DNA from: Accumulibacter sp.
Lineage (GTDB): Bacteria > Pseudomonadota > Gammaproteobacteria > Burkholderiales > Rhodocyclaceae
NCBI GenBank assembly: GCA_031274075.1
Contig: JAISQQ010000012.1
Coordinates: 1 to 6,743 of the forward strand
Direction: 5' to 3'
DNA length: 6,743 nt
Positions 1 to 5,687 of this stretch are shown here, piece by piece (the first letter of the stretch is position 1; every line of letters starts with the position of its first letter). The notes under the pieces were generated by a model. That model ran no database searches. It was given only the letters and a program-made list of their open reading frames with translations, and had not been told where the DNA came from. The translations under genes and the position numbers were made by a program.

Positions 1-159
1 AAGCAGTGGCAGGCGTTCCAACGGAAGAACACCTTGGAGCCGATGCCGCTGGCCCCGGTGATCGCGGCCTTGCGCGAATTCCTGCTGCCGGTGCTGGCGC
101 CGGCGGGCGACCGCTTCGATCGTCAGTGGCGCGCGGGAGCGGGGTGGGATGCGGCCTGA
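1..159 (+). CDS. C-terminal end of an AbiEii/AbiGii-type nucleotidyltransferase toxin (partial)
   Basis: Frame 1 is open from the first base to the TGA at 157-159, giving 52 residues; the rest of the gene lies upstream of the window. The visible tail starts KQWQAFQRKN, continues with a hydrophobic helix around VIAALREFLLPVL, and ends with a Trp/Gly-rich piece (QWRAGAGW). This order (QW-x-AF-x-RK, then a helix ending FLLPVL, then a W...G.GW ending) is how many proteins of the nucleotidyltransferase AbiEii/AbiGii toxin family finish. AbiEii toxins are cytosolic nucleotidyltransferase-fold proteins, normally paired with an upstream AbiEi antitoxin and linked to abortive phage infection; the catalytic domain and any antitoxin would be outside this window. 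The call rests on recalled C-terminal similarity over about 50 residues, so it is moderate. No other gene follows on this strand for 1.7 kb. Confidence 0.62.
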   Translation, partial: KQWQAFQRKNTLEPMPLAPVIAALREFLLPVLAPAGDRFDRQWRAGAGWDAA

Positions 160-340
160 CGCCGGATCAACGGACATCGTGTTCGACTCGCGTTTGAGGA
201 TCGAAGCGCTGCCGTCTTCGACGCCGCCAAGGCTAATACTTCTGTCTGGTCCGCTACAGAGGGGCAACGTAATGGACTGTGGTGGCCCCTTGTATGGACT
301 TCATTTCTAACGTGCTCGAATGAGTCTATAATCAAGGCCA

Positions 341-362
341 ATTCCCGATGCGGGGATTTTGT
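341..362 (+). terminator. Possible intrinsic terminator downstream of the AbiEii-like gene
   Basis: ATTCCCG (341-347) pairs with CGGGGAT (351-357) around an ATG triloop, giving 7 bp including one G-T wobble, followed by TTTGT. It lies about 180 bases after the stop codon of the AbiEii-like gene, and a TATAAT occurs 9 bases upstream. It could end that transcript or a very short independent one. The stem is short and the T-run is interrupted, so this is tentative. Confidence 0.35.
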
Positions 363-689
363 GAATCTTTGTTAAATCAAAGAGTTACGGTCTGGATAAT
401 ACTTCCGGAACAAAACCGCCGAACGCCTCGCTTCGGCCGGCCTGCTCCCTGAAAGTCCTGTGCGCTCGCCCTGGACTCGTCGTGACAACTTGAATGTCAA
501 CGATTTCTTTCAACTATTTACGACATCTGCGTAGGCGATGGCCCTGACTTCCCTACGGATGCGGCGGATGCCGTTTTCAACGGAGAAACGTGCGGGCAAC
601 CGGCCAGAGACGGGCCGTTGCGCGTCGAAGCGCGGCAGCGAAAAACCGACTCTTGCTTTCGGGACGAACGGCGAAACAAGTGAAAGCCG

Positions 690-731
690 CCGGAAAAGAA
701 ACAGCCCGCAAGACCTGCGTCTTGCGGGCTG
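690..731 (-). terminator. Strong intrinsic terminator of the zapB-like/zapA/6S RNA unit
   Basis: CAGCCCGCAAGAC (702-714) and GTCTTGCGGGCTG (719-731) form a perfect 13-bp stem with a 4-base loop. Read on the minus strand the stem is followed by TTTCTTTTCC (down to about 692), a good U-rich tract. It begins about 10 bases beyond the predicted 3' end of the 6S RNA, so it most likely defines the end of the precursor that is then trimmed to mature 6S RNA. On the plus strand the stem is followed by CCGGGTAAAG, so termination is in the minus direction only. Confidence 0.88.
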
Positions 732-739
732 CCGGGTAA

Positions 740-920
740 AGTCCCCGCCTGTGCCGTTAGGCCGGCATCCTGAACCGGAGTCCAGAGGAGCTAGCTTTCC
801 TTCCGCATCAGGTCCACCCGACTCAAGGGGCGGGCACAACAGCGGTTTTCAGGTCAGCCGAGCTATGCCATTCAGCATTGGTTCAAGGAGTCTATGGCCT
901 TGACGAACACTGCAGGGAAC
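740..920 (-). ncRNA. ssrS: 6S RNA (SsrS), regulator of sigma-70 RNA polymerase
   Basis: 6S RNA binds the housekeeping sigma-70 holoenzyme by mimicking an open promoter and damps transcription in stationary phase. The minus strand directly after zapA, the classical ssrS position in proteobacteria, carries the expected parts. The 5' end reads CCCUGCAGUGUUCGUC and can pair with the 3' end: CCCUGC (917-912) with GCGGGG (748-743), and GUG (910-908) with CAC (753-751), forming the closing stem. The 5' side of the central bubble contains CCUUGAACC and the 3' side contains GGUUCAGGAUGCCGGC, like the corresponding segments of the E. coli RNA. An apical hairpin pairs CCGCCC (833-828) with GGGUGG (819-814). 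Length of about 180 nt fits the family. A strong terminator follows at 702-731. No separate promoter is evident in the 13-base gap from the zapA stop, so it is probably processed from the zapA transcript or uses a promoter inside zapA. End positions are approximate. Confidence 0.85.
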
Positions 921-933
921 AACGGTCGAAAGC

Positions 934-1284
934 TCAGATCAACTTGTCCTGCGGTTCCAACACCGCGTTGAGTTGCGCTTCCATAAGGGCGATTCTACCC
1001 TTTACGGCGCCAAAGTCCAGCCCCCCCTCGGAAGGATGAACCGGCGTCGGATTCTCTTCCGAAGGCTGGTTTTGCAACAAGAGAAAATCGTGGGCGATGT
1101 TGAGCGCAGCCATCACCGCGACGCGCTCGGTGGCGTTGCTGCGGGTTTTCTTGGCGATTTCATGCATTTGTCCGTCGACGTAGGCGACGGCCCGCAGCAG
1201 CGCGTCTTTCTCCTCCGGCGGACACGCGATCCGGTATTCCTTGCCGAACAGGTTGATGTCGAGAAAATTGGCGTCGCTGGGCAT
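934..1284 (-). CDS. zapA: Cell division protein ZapA
   Basis: ZapA is a cytosolic protein that binds FtsZ, promotes bundling of its protofilaments and stabilises the Z-ring. The 116-residue product matches the family: an N-terminal beta-rich head with the pattern FGKEYRIACPPEE (residues 13-25), a following helix LLRAVAYVDGQMHEI (29-43), the hallmark RVAVMAALNIAHDFL (54-68), then a coiled-coil-forming C-terminus after a Pro/Glu-rich linker (about 72-88). Length is close to the usual 100-115. The ATG sits 9 bases after the stop of the upstream coiled-coil gene and has no clear Shine-Dalgarno sequence (CACCCTCTC precedes it), which suggests translational coupling. The gene is followed after 13 bases by the 6S RNA, a very common zapA-ssrS arrangement. 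The 5-formyltetrahydrofolate cyclo-ligase gene that follows ssrS in E. coli is not present in the downstream 690 bases. Confidence 0.93.
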   Translation of the reverse strand: MPSDANFLDINLFGKEYRIACPPEEKDALLRAVAYVDGQMHEIAKKTRSNATERVAVMAALNIAHDFLLLQNQPSEENPTPVHPSEGGLDFGAVKGRIALMEAQLNAVLEPQDKLI

Positions 1285-1293
1285 GAGAGGGTG

Positions 1294-1500
1294 TCAGGCG
1301 GTGGTTTTGGCTGCCGGCAATTGTTGCACGATCTGTTCGATCCGGTAGCGCGCCGTTTCCACGCGCTCCACGAGTCCGTCTCTCTCGGTTTCGGCGGTGA
1401 CGAGCTGCTGCCGAAGCAGATTGTTTTCGGCACGCAAGGCGCGGCAGAGCGAAGTAACCTGAACGATTTTGCCTTCCAGCGCGTCGAGTTCGTTGAGCAT
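1294..1500 (-). CDS. Small ZapB-like coiled-coil protein (TIGR02449 type)
   Basis: This 68-residue protein is almost entirely a predicted coiled coil: leucines and other hydrophobics recur in heptad-like spacing through LNELDALEGKIVQVTSLCRA and ENNLLRQQLVTAETERDGLV, with a short Pro/Ala-rich tail. It matches what I know of the small TIGR02449 family found directly upstream of zapA in beta- and gammaproteobacteria, and it resembles ZapB, the ZapA-binding coiled-coil protein of the divisome. A role in Z-ring assembly with ZapA is inferred from position and fold, not from a catalytic motif. There is no other Met in the protein, so the ATG at 1500 is the only ATG start. No Shine-Dalgarno sequence precedes it, and the -10 element ends only 6 bases upstream, suggesting a leaderless or near-leaderless mRNA. 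Confidence 0.85.
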   Translation of the reverse strand: MLNELDALEGKIVQVTSLCRALRAENNLLRQQLVTAETERDGLVERVETARYRIEQIVQQLPAAKTTA

Positions 1501-1506
1501 GTGCGG

Positions 1507-1536
1507 ACTATAGTTTCATAATCCCTGTCAAGTCAA
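1507..1536 (-). promoter_or_regulatory. Sigma-70-type promoter for the zapB-like/zapA/ssrS unit
   Basis: On the minus strand TTGACT (1536-1531) is followed after 18 bases by TATAGT (1512-1507). A second overlapping TTGACA (1531-1526) exists but is only 13 bases from the same -10 box. With the usual 6-7 base discriminator the transcript would start at about 1500, the A of the ATG of the first gene. No experimental start is known. Confidence 0.6.
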
Positions 1537-1668
1537 GGGATAAGCCTTGTTTTTGAATGTGAATTGTTGGTCACGGCGCGGGGCCATCGCACGGTGTGGC
1601 GTCGTTTGCGTCGCGGCGATTTTCCTGGGGCACAGGTCTCTGACTCGCCTGGGCGTGGGCGCCAAACT

Positions 1669-1813
1669 GTAGGGCAGAAAAGCGCAGCGCCTCCCGCCGG
1701 CCGTTCTCTCCGACAGTATCGCCACCGCTTATCGTATTTGACGGCCTTTGAATCATGCGGCGCGTTGCGCTGTGAAAGGGATTGGCGGAAGGCGCTGCGC
1801 TTTTCTGCCCTAC
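1669..1813. repeat. 30-bp near-perfect inverted repeat (REP/MITE-like element)
   Basis: The left arm at 1669-1698 begins GTAGGGCAGAAAAGCGCAGC; the right arm at 1784-1813 is its reverse complement at 29 of 30 positions. The single difference is a T/C change, CTCCCGCC in the left arm against CTTCCGCC in the reverse complement of the right arm. The arms flank an 85-base core. Each arm is itself partly palindromic: in the right arm GGCGGAA can pair with TTCTGCC around GCGCTGCGC, as in REP-type sequences. No transposase is encoded inside, so if mobile it would be non-autonomous. Similar GTAGGGCGGA...GCGCAGCGC...TCCGCC palindromes are familiar as dispersed repeats in several proteobacterial genomes, from general recall. 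Its copy number here cannot be judged from one window. Confidence 0.8.
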
Positions 1814-1846
1814 CTGCCTGATACCCCGCCTCTTTCGGGGCTGTCT

Positions 1847-1887
1847 TATAATCCGTCGTTTCTGAACCCTCTCCGGGAAGCGACGCC
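1847..1887 (+). promoter_or_regulatory. purC leader: TATAAT box and ribosome-binding site
   Basis: A perfect TATAAT lies at 1847-1852, about 36 bases before the purC ATG, but no recognisable -35 is found 16-18 bases upstream, where the CCCCG/CGGGG hairpin sits instead. GGGAAG at 1875-1880, 7 bases before the ATG, is a plausible Shine-Dalgarno sequence and supports the chosen start. I did not find a convincing PurR-type operator. Confidence 0.4.
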
Positions 1888-2829
1888 ATGACCCAAGCCC
1901 TCTACGAATCGTCCATCAAAAGCCTGCCATTGCTTGCCCGCGGCAAGGTGCGCGACATCTACGCCGTTGACGATGACAAGTTGCTGTTCGTGACCAGCGA
2001 CCGCTTGTCCGCCTTTGACGTGATCCTGCCCGATCCGATTCCGGGCAAGGGCAAGGTGCTCACGCAACTGGCCAATTTCTGGTTCGACAAGCTGGCGCGC
2101 ATCCTGCCCAACCAGTTGACCGGTATCGATCCGCAAAGCGTGGTCGCGGCTGGCGAGCGCGAACAGGTGCGCGGACGCGGCCTGGTGGTCAAACGCCTGA
2201 AGCCCTTGCCGATCGAGGCCGTGGTGCGCGGCTACCTGATCGGATCGGGCTGGAAGGACTACCAGGAGAGCGGCGCGGTATGCGGCGTCAGGCTTCCGGC
2301 GGGACTGCCGCTGGCGGCCAAGCTGCCGGAGCCGATCTTTACCCCGGCGACCAAGGCCGAGCAGGGCGCGCACGACGAGAACATTTCCTTCGAGCAGGCG
2401 CGGATCAACTGTGACGCGGCGCTGGCCGGGACGCTCGAGGTTTCCGGCAGGAGCGGCGCGCAGATCGTCGACCAAGCGCGCGAGGCGGCCATCGCGCTGT
2501 ACTCGGCGGCGGCCGATTACGCGCTGGACCGCGGCATCATCATCGCCGACACCAAATTCGAATTCGGCGTCGACGCCGCCGGCGCGCTGTACCTGATCGA
2601 CGAAGCCTTGACGCCGGATTCCTCGCGCTTCTGGCCCGCCGATTCGTACCGCCCCGGCAGCAACCCGCCGTCATACGACAAGCAATACGTGCGCGACCAT
2701 CTGGAAGCGCTCGGCTGGAACAAGAAGCCTCCGGCTCCGCCGCTGCCGGACGAGGTCATCGCGCATACCAGCGCCAAGTATATCGGTGCCTATGAACAGC
2801 TCACCGGCCAGAAACTGGATCTCGATTGA
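1888..2829 (+). CDS. purC: SAICAR synthetase (phosphoribosylaminoimidazole-succinocarboxamide synthase)
   Basis: PurC condenses CAIR with aspartate using ATP to form SAICAR, a step of de novo purine nucleotide synthesis in the cytosol. The 313-residue protein is complete and of the longer type (about 290-310 residues, as in yeast Ade1), not the roughly 240-residue E. coli type. Visible family motifs in order are GKVRDIY (19-25, ATP-binding region), SDRLSAFD (37-44), [18 protein letters not shown] (108-125, the classical signature), HDENIS (162-167), IADTKFEFG (219-227) and [14 protein letters not shown] (236-249). All look intact. The ATG at 1888 is supported by GGGAAG 7 bases upstream and by alignment of the N-terminus with the family. 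No other pur gene is adjacent: the upstream neighbour is divergent, and downstream comes an inverted repeat and prlC, so purC is probably a single-gene unit here. Confidence 0.96.
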   Translation: MTQALYESSIKSLPLLARGKVRDIYAVDDDKLLFVTSDRLSAFDVILPDPIPGKGKVLTQLANFWFDKLARILPNQLTGIDPQSVVAAGEREQVRGRGLVVKRLKPLPIEAVVRGYLIGSGWKDYQESGAVCGVRLPAGLPLAAKLPEPIFTPATKAEQGAHDENISFEQARINCDAALAGTLEVSGRSGAQIVDQAREAAIALYSAAADYALDRGIIIADTKFEFGVDAAGALYLIDEALTPDSSRFWPADSYRPGSNPPSYDKQYVRDHLEALGWNKKPPAPPLPDEVIAHTSAKYIGAYEQLTGQKLDLD

Positions 2830-2838
2830 AAGGTCGGA

Positions 2839-2930
2839 TCAGAGGACAGAAGACAGAGGACGGAAGACAGTAGTATTTGCGGGCGCGAAGCGCCCGGTAA
2901 CTGGACTGTCCTCTGTCTTCTGTCCTCTGA
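2839..2930. repeat. Perfect 23-bp inverted repeat built of heptamers around a GC hairpin
   Basis: The outer arms 2839-2861 and 2908-2930 are exactly complementary over 23 bp. The left arm consists of head-to-tail heptamers AGAGGAC, AGAAGAC, AGAGGAC (2841-2861), with a fourth, GGAAGAC (2862-2868), lacking a full partner; the right arm carries three complementary units. In the middle CGGGCGC (2880-2886) pairs with GCGCCCG (2890-2896) around a GAA triloop. The element starts 10 bases after the purC stop and ends 31 bases before the prlC ATG; a run of seven T follows at 2942-2948. In RNA it would form a very stable long hairpin and could insulate or terminate the purC transcript. It looks like a dispersed intergenic repeat, which is an inference since only one copy is in view. 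Confidence 0.85.
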
Positions 2931-2961
2931 AAGCCGTCCGCTTTTTTTAGCATACGAAAAC

Positions 2962-5013
2962 ATGACCGAATCCAACCCGCTGCTCGATTTTTCCGGCCTG
3001 CCCCGTTTTGACGCCATTGCGCCGGCGCACGTCCAGCCGGCCATCGTCCAGTTGCTCGCCGACAACCGGGCGCTGATCGACGGCCTGGCCGAGGAACCAC
3101 AGGCCGCGACCTGGGACAACTTCGCCGCGCCGCTGGCCGACGGCGTCGAGCGTCTGGCGCGCGCCTGGGGCGTCGTCGGCCATCTGCACGCGGTCAATGA
3201 CGTTCCGGAGTGGCGCGAGGCGTACAACCGGATGCTGCCGGAAGTCAGCCGCTTTTATGCCGAACTCGGCCAGAACCTGAAACTCTTCGCCAAATACAAG
3301 AGCATCCTCGAGAGCGCGGCGTATCCCGCGCTCTCGCCGGCCAGGCGCAGGATCATCGACAACGAGGTGCGCGATTTCCGTCTCTCGGGCGCCGAGCTTG
3401 CGGAAGAGCAAAAGCCGCGCTTCCAGGCCATCCAGGAAGAACTCGCCACGCTCGCCGCCAAATTCTCGGAGAACCTTCTCGACGCGACCAAGGCTTTCGG
3501 CGAGATCGTCACCGACGAGGCGGAGCTGGCCGGACTGCCGCCCGACGCGATCCAGGCCGCGCGCGAAGCCGCCGAAAAGGACGGCAAGGAGGGGTGGAAA
3601 TTCACCCTGCATATGCCTTCCTACTGGCCGGTACAACAGTTCGCCGCCAGCCGGCGCCTGCGCGAGGCGCTCTACCGCGCCTCGACCACGCGTGCTTCGG
3701 AGTTCGGCCCGGCGGAACTCGACAACACGCCGCTGATCCGGCGCATCCTCGAACTGCGCCAGGAAGAGGCGCGCATGCTCGGTTATCGCAATTTCGCGGA
3801 AGTATCGCTGGTGCCCAAGATGGCCGCGTCGGTCGGGCAGGTGCTCGGCTTTCTGCGCGACCTGGCGCGCAAGGCCAGGCCTTTCGCGGAAAAGGACGTC
3901 GCCGATCTGCGCGACTTCGCGCGCCGCGAGCTGGGCTTGGCGACGCTCGAACCCTGGGACATGGGCTACGCCTCGGAAAAGCTGCGCCAGGCGCGCTACG
4001 CCTTCTCCGAACAGGAGGTCAAGGCGTATTTCACCGAACCCAGGGTATTGGCGGGACTCTTTCACGTCGTCGAGTCGCTTTATGGCGTGCGCATCAAGCC
4101 GGACAGCGCGCCGACGTGGCACGAGGACGTGCGTTTTTTCCGCATCGAAGACGCGGACGGCGGACGGGTCGGCCAGTTCTATCTCGATCCCTACGCTCGC
4201 GAAACCAAGCGCGGCGGCGCCTGGATGGACGAAGCCGTTTCCCGCCGCCGCGTCGCGGCGGGCATGCAGACGCCGGGAGCCTACCTGGCCTGCAACTTTC
4301 CGCGCCCGGTGGGCGGCAAGCCGGCGACGTTTTCGCACGACGACGTCGAAACCCTCTTCCATGAAGCCGGCCACGGCCTGCACCACCTGCTCACGCGCGT
4401 CGAGGAACTCGGCGTTTCCGGCATTCACGGCGTCGAATGGGACGCCGTCGAACTGCCGTCGCAATTCATGGAAAACTACTGTTGGGAATGGGACGTGCTG
4501 CGCCGGATGTCGGGCCACGTCGATACCGGCGAACCCTTGCCGCGCGAACTGTTCGACAAGATGCTCGCCGCGCGCAACTTCCAGAGCGGCATGCTGACCG
4601 TGCGCCAGATCGAGTTTGCCCTGTTCGACATGTTACTGCACAGCGAATTCGACCCACGCGGAGAAGACAGTGTGCTCGATCTGCTGTATGCGGTGCGCGA
4701 AGAAGTCGCGGTCACTTTTCCGCCGCCGTGGAACCGCTTCCCGAACAGCTTCTCGCACATCTTCGCCGGCGGCTATGCGGCGGGCTATTACAGCTACAAA
4801 TGGGCGGAAGTCCTTTCCGCCGACAGCTATGCCGCCTTCGAGGAAGCGGGCAATCCATTCGACCCGGACGTCGGCCGGCGCTTTCTCGACGAGATCATTG
4901 CCACCGGCGGCGCCCGCCCGGCGCTGGAAAATTTCCGCGCCTTCCGCGGACGCGATCCGCAGGTCGATGCCTTGTTGCGGCACAGTGGTATGATCCAGCC
5001 GTCTCGCATCTAA
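2962..5013 (+). CDS. prlC: Oligopeptidase A (M3 family zinc metallopeptidase)
   Basis: Oligopeptidase A (PrlC/OpdA) is a cytosolic zinc endopeptidase that degrades short peptides, including released signal peptides. The 683-residue protein matches the E. coli enzyme in length (about 680) and across its whole span. The N-terminus (NPLLDFSGLPRFDAIAPAHV, residues 5-24) aligns with the family start, supporting the ATG at 2962 even though its Shine-Dalgarno is poor. The zinc site is intact: HEAGH at 467-471 and the third ligand Glu497 in VELPSQFMENY. The C-terminal substrate-binding segment HIFAGGYAAGYYSYKWAEVL (599-618) includes the conserved His599, Tyr605 and Tyr612. No promoter is obvious, so it may depend on read-through from purC or on a site near the inverted repeat. 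The next gene begins 21 bases after its stop and probably shares its mRNA. Confidence 0.96.
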   Translation: MTESNPLLDFSGLPRFDAIAPAHVQPAIVQLLADNRALIDGLAEEPQAATWDNFAAPLADGVERLARAWGVVGHLHAVNDVPEWREAYNRMLPEVSRFYAELGQNLKLFAKYKSILESAAYPALSPARRRIIDNEVRDFRLSGAELAEEQKPRFQAIQEELATLAAKFSENLLDATKAFGEIVTDEAELAGLPPDAIQAAREAAEKDGKEGWKFTLHMPSYWPVQQFAASRRLREALYRASTTRASEFGPAELDNTPLIRRILELRQEEARMLGYRNFAEVSLVPKMAASVGQVLGFLRDLARKARPFAEKDVADLRDFARRELGLATLEPWDMGYASEKLRQARYAFSEQEVKAYFTEPRVLAGLFHVVESLYGVRIKPDSAPTWHEDVRFFRIEDADGGRVGQFYLDPYARETKRGGAWMDEAVSRRRVAAGMQTPGAYLACNFPRPVGGKPATFSHDDVETLFHEAGHGLHHLLTRVEELGVSGIHGVEWDAVELPSQFMENYCWEWDVLRRMSGHVDTGEPLPRELFDKMLAARNFQSGMLTVRQIEFALFDMLLHSEFDPRGEDSVLDLLYAVREEVAVTFPPPWNRFPNSFSHIFAGGYAAGYYSYKWAEVLSADSYAAFEEAGNPFDPDVGRRFLDEIIATGGARPALENFRAFRGRDPQVDALLRHSGMIQPSRI

Positions 5014-5034
5014 GTATTTCTGGAGGATCACGCC

Positions 5035-5541
5035 ATGTTCTCTTTCCGCCCCATTCTCTTTCTTGCCGCAATCGCCGTCGTCCTGCCGTGCGGCGCCCAA
5101 ACGACCTACCGCTGGATCACCGAATCCGGAGAGACCGTTTACTCGGACCAGCCGCCTCCGCCCGGAACGCGCGTCATTGAAAAGATAGAAGGCTCCAGAC
5201 AGGAAGGCGGGCCCGATCTGCCCTATGCCACGCGTCTGGCCGCGGAAAAATATCCGGTCACTCTCTACACCATGGCCAATTGCAAAGAGACTTGCGCCAG
5301 CGCCAGGACCCTGCTCAACGGGCGTGGCATCCCGTTCTCGGAAAAACTGATCAGCACCCAGGAAGAGTTGGACGAAGTCTCCAAGGAGTTCGGCGGGGAA
5401 ATGGTGATTCCCAGCCTGCGGGTCGGAACGCAGAATTTCCGGGGATTCGAGGCTGGGTCGTGGAACAATCTGCTGGATCTGGCGGGCTATTCGAAAACCG
5501 CTCCGTATGGCAGCAAGCCCTCCGGCGCGTTCTCGCAATGA
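5035..5541 (+). CDS. Exported DUF4124 plus glutaredoxin-like domain protein
   Basis: A 168-residue protein with three parts. Residues 1-21 form a signal peptide (hydrophobic ILFLAAIAVVL, likely cleavage after CGA, before Gln22). Residues about 23-52 contain TTYRWITESGETVYSDQPPP, the DUF4124 pattern (YRW-x4-G-x3-YSD-x-PP). Residues about 73-152 form a glutaredoxin/thioredoxin-like domain: strand VTLYTMAN, Cys83 and Cys87 in CKETC, then LLNGRGIPF, the cis-Pro-type VIPSLRVG (Pro126) and GFEAGSW. The cysteines are C-x3-C rather than the usual C-x2-C of glutaredoxins. Proteins of this build are common and mostly uncharacterised in betaproteobacteria; a periplasmic thiol or disulfide role is inferred. 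GGAGG at 5022-5026, 8 bases before the ATG, is a strong ribosome-binding site. The 21-base gap to prlC suggests an operon. Confidence 0.87.
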   Translation: MFSFRPILFLAAIAVVLPCGAQTTYRWITESGETVYSDQPPPPGTRVIEKIEGSRQEGGPDLPYATRLAAEKYPVTLYTMANCKETCASARTLLNGRGIPFSEKLISTQEELDEVSKEFGGEMVIPSLRVGTQNFRGFEAGSWNNLLDLAGYSKTAPYGSKPSGAFSQ

Positions 5542-5559
5542 GGCTGGCGCCATTTTTTT
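5537..5559 (+). terminator. Possible weak terminator after the prlC operon
   Basis: AAT...GGC (5537-5544, with two bulged bases) can pair with GCCATT (5549-5554) around TGGC, overlapping the stop codon, and a run of seven T follows at 5553-5559. The T-run is good but the stem is short and bulged, so termination may be incomplete. The independent promoter of the next gene lies immediately downstream. Confidence 0.4.
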
Positions 5560-5561
5560 AT

Positions 5562-5590
5562 TTGCCAACATCATCAATCGCGTCTATAGT
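5562..5590 (+). promoter_or_regulatory. Sigma-70-type promoter for the H-NS family gene
   Basis: TTGCCA (5562-5567) and TATAGT (5585-5590) are separated by exactly 17 bases, matching 5 of 6 consensus positions at each box. Transcription would start near 5597, leaving a leader of about 90 nt before the ATG at 5688. The AT-rich stretch ATTTTTTTATTTG just upstream could act as an UP-like element or a site for H-NS autoregulation; that is inference. Confidence 0.65.
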
Positions 5591-5600
5591 CTAGCTTGCC

Positions 5601-5631
5601 GGCGAACGGCATAGGAATATTCCTGTTCGTC
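5601..5631 (+). promoter_or_regulatory. Hairpin in the 5' leader of the H-NS family mRNA
   Basis: GGCGAAC (5601-5607) pairs with GTTCGTC (5625-5631), one G-T wobble included. The enclosed sequence holds the perfect 12-bp palindrome AGGAATATTCCT (5613-5624), itself able to fold as a small hairpin. It lies at the start of the predicted transcript. It could stabilise the mRNA, or the palindrome could be a protein-binding site. A C/T-rich tract follows (about 5636-5655), then the ribosome-binding site AAGGGA (5677-5682). Confidence 0.4.
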
Positions 5632-5687
5632 GTGACTTTTCTCATCTTTCTTTTTTAACCCGATCGATCAGACAGAAAGGGACGTTT

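Larger units (their letters stand above)
160..739. other. Gene-free stretch between the AbiEii-like gene and 6S RNA
   Basis: No convincing protein or tRNA gene is seen here. Open frames on both strands are short, lack ribosome-binding sites and have low-complexity Arg/Pro/Ser-rich translations typical of GC-rich non-coding DNA. Contents I can point to are a TATAAT at 327-332 without a good -35, a terminator-like hairpin at 341-357, a short hairpin at 571-583 (CCGTT/AACGG), an 8-bp stem with one bulge at 597-620, and the 6S RNA terminator at its right end. The stretch may be decayed accessory DNA at the edge of the AbiEii-containing region, but no relic of a transposase or integrase is recognisable. 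Confidence 0.6.
1501..1887. other. Divergent intergenic region between the zapB-like gene and purC
   Basis: These 387 bases carry the minus-strand promoter near the left end, an inverted-repeat element at 1669-1813, and the purC leader at the right end. Bases 1541-1668 are GC-rich sequence in which I see no gene, RNA or clear motif. A small hairpin CCCCG/CGGGG (1824-1840) sits just upstream of the purC -10 box. Confidence 0.6.

Noticed and set aside
177..200. A GTTCGACTC string resembling a tRNA T-loop.
   Set aside because: There is no matching D-arm, anticodon arm or acceptor stem around it, and the upstream bases belong to the end of the AbiEii-like gene.
481..500. TTGACA on the minus strand within a TGACA...TGTCA inverted repeat.
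   Set aside because: The position 17 bases downstream reads AGTCCA, a poor -10, and no gene follows on that strand, so a promoter call is not supported.
510..903. Overlapping open frames on both strands in and beside the 6S RNA.
   Set aside because: They run through the 6S RNA and its terminator, are rich in Arg/Pro/Ser and have no homology I recognise.
973..1521. A 182-codon plus-strand open frame across zapA and the zapB-like gene.
   Set aside because: Both minus-strand genes match known families in the right order, and this frame has no ribosome-binding site or domain.
1846..2475. A 209-codon minus-strand open frame antisense to the first part of purC.
   Set aside because: It is a shadow of purC codon bias; purC is complete and well matched on the other strand, and the antisense product resembles nothing.
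2947..4518. A 523-codon open frame on the minus strand antisense to prlC.
   Set aside because: It lies wholly opposite a gene with intact M3 motifs. Long antisense frames are expected in GC-rich codon usage, and its translation is Arg/Gly/Val-rich with no recognisable domain.
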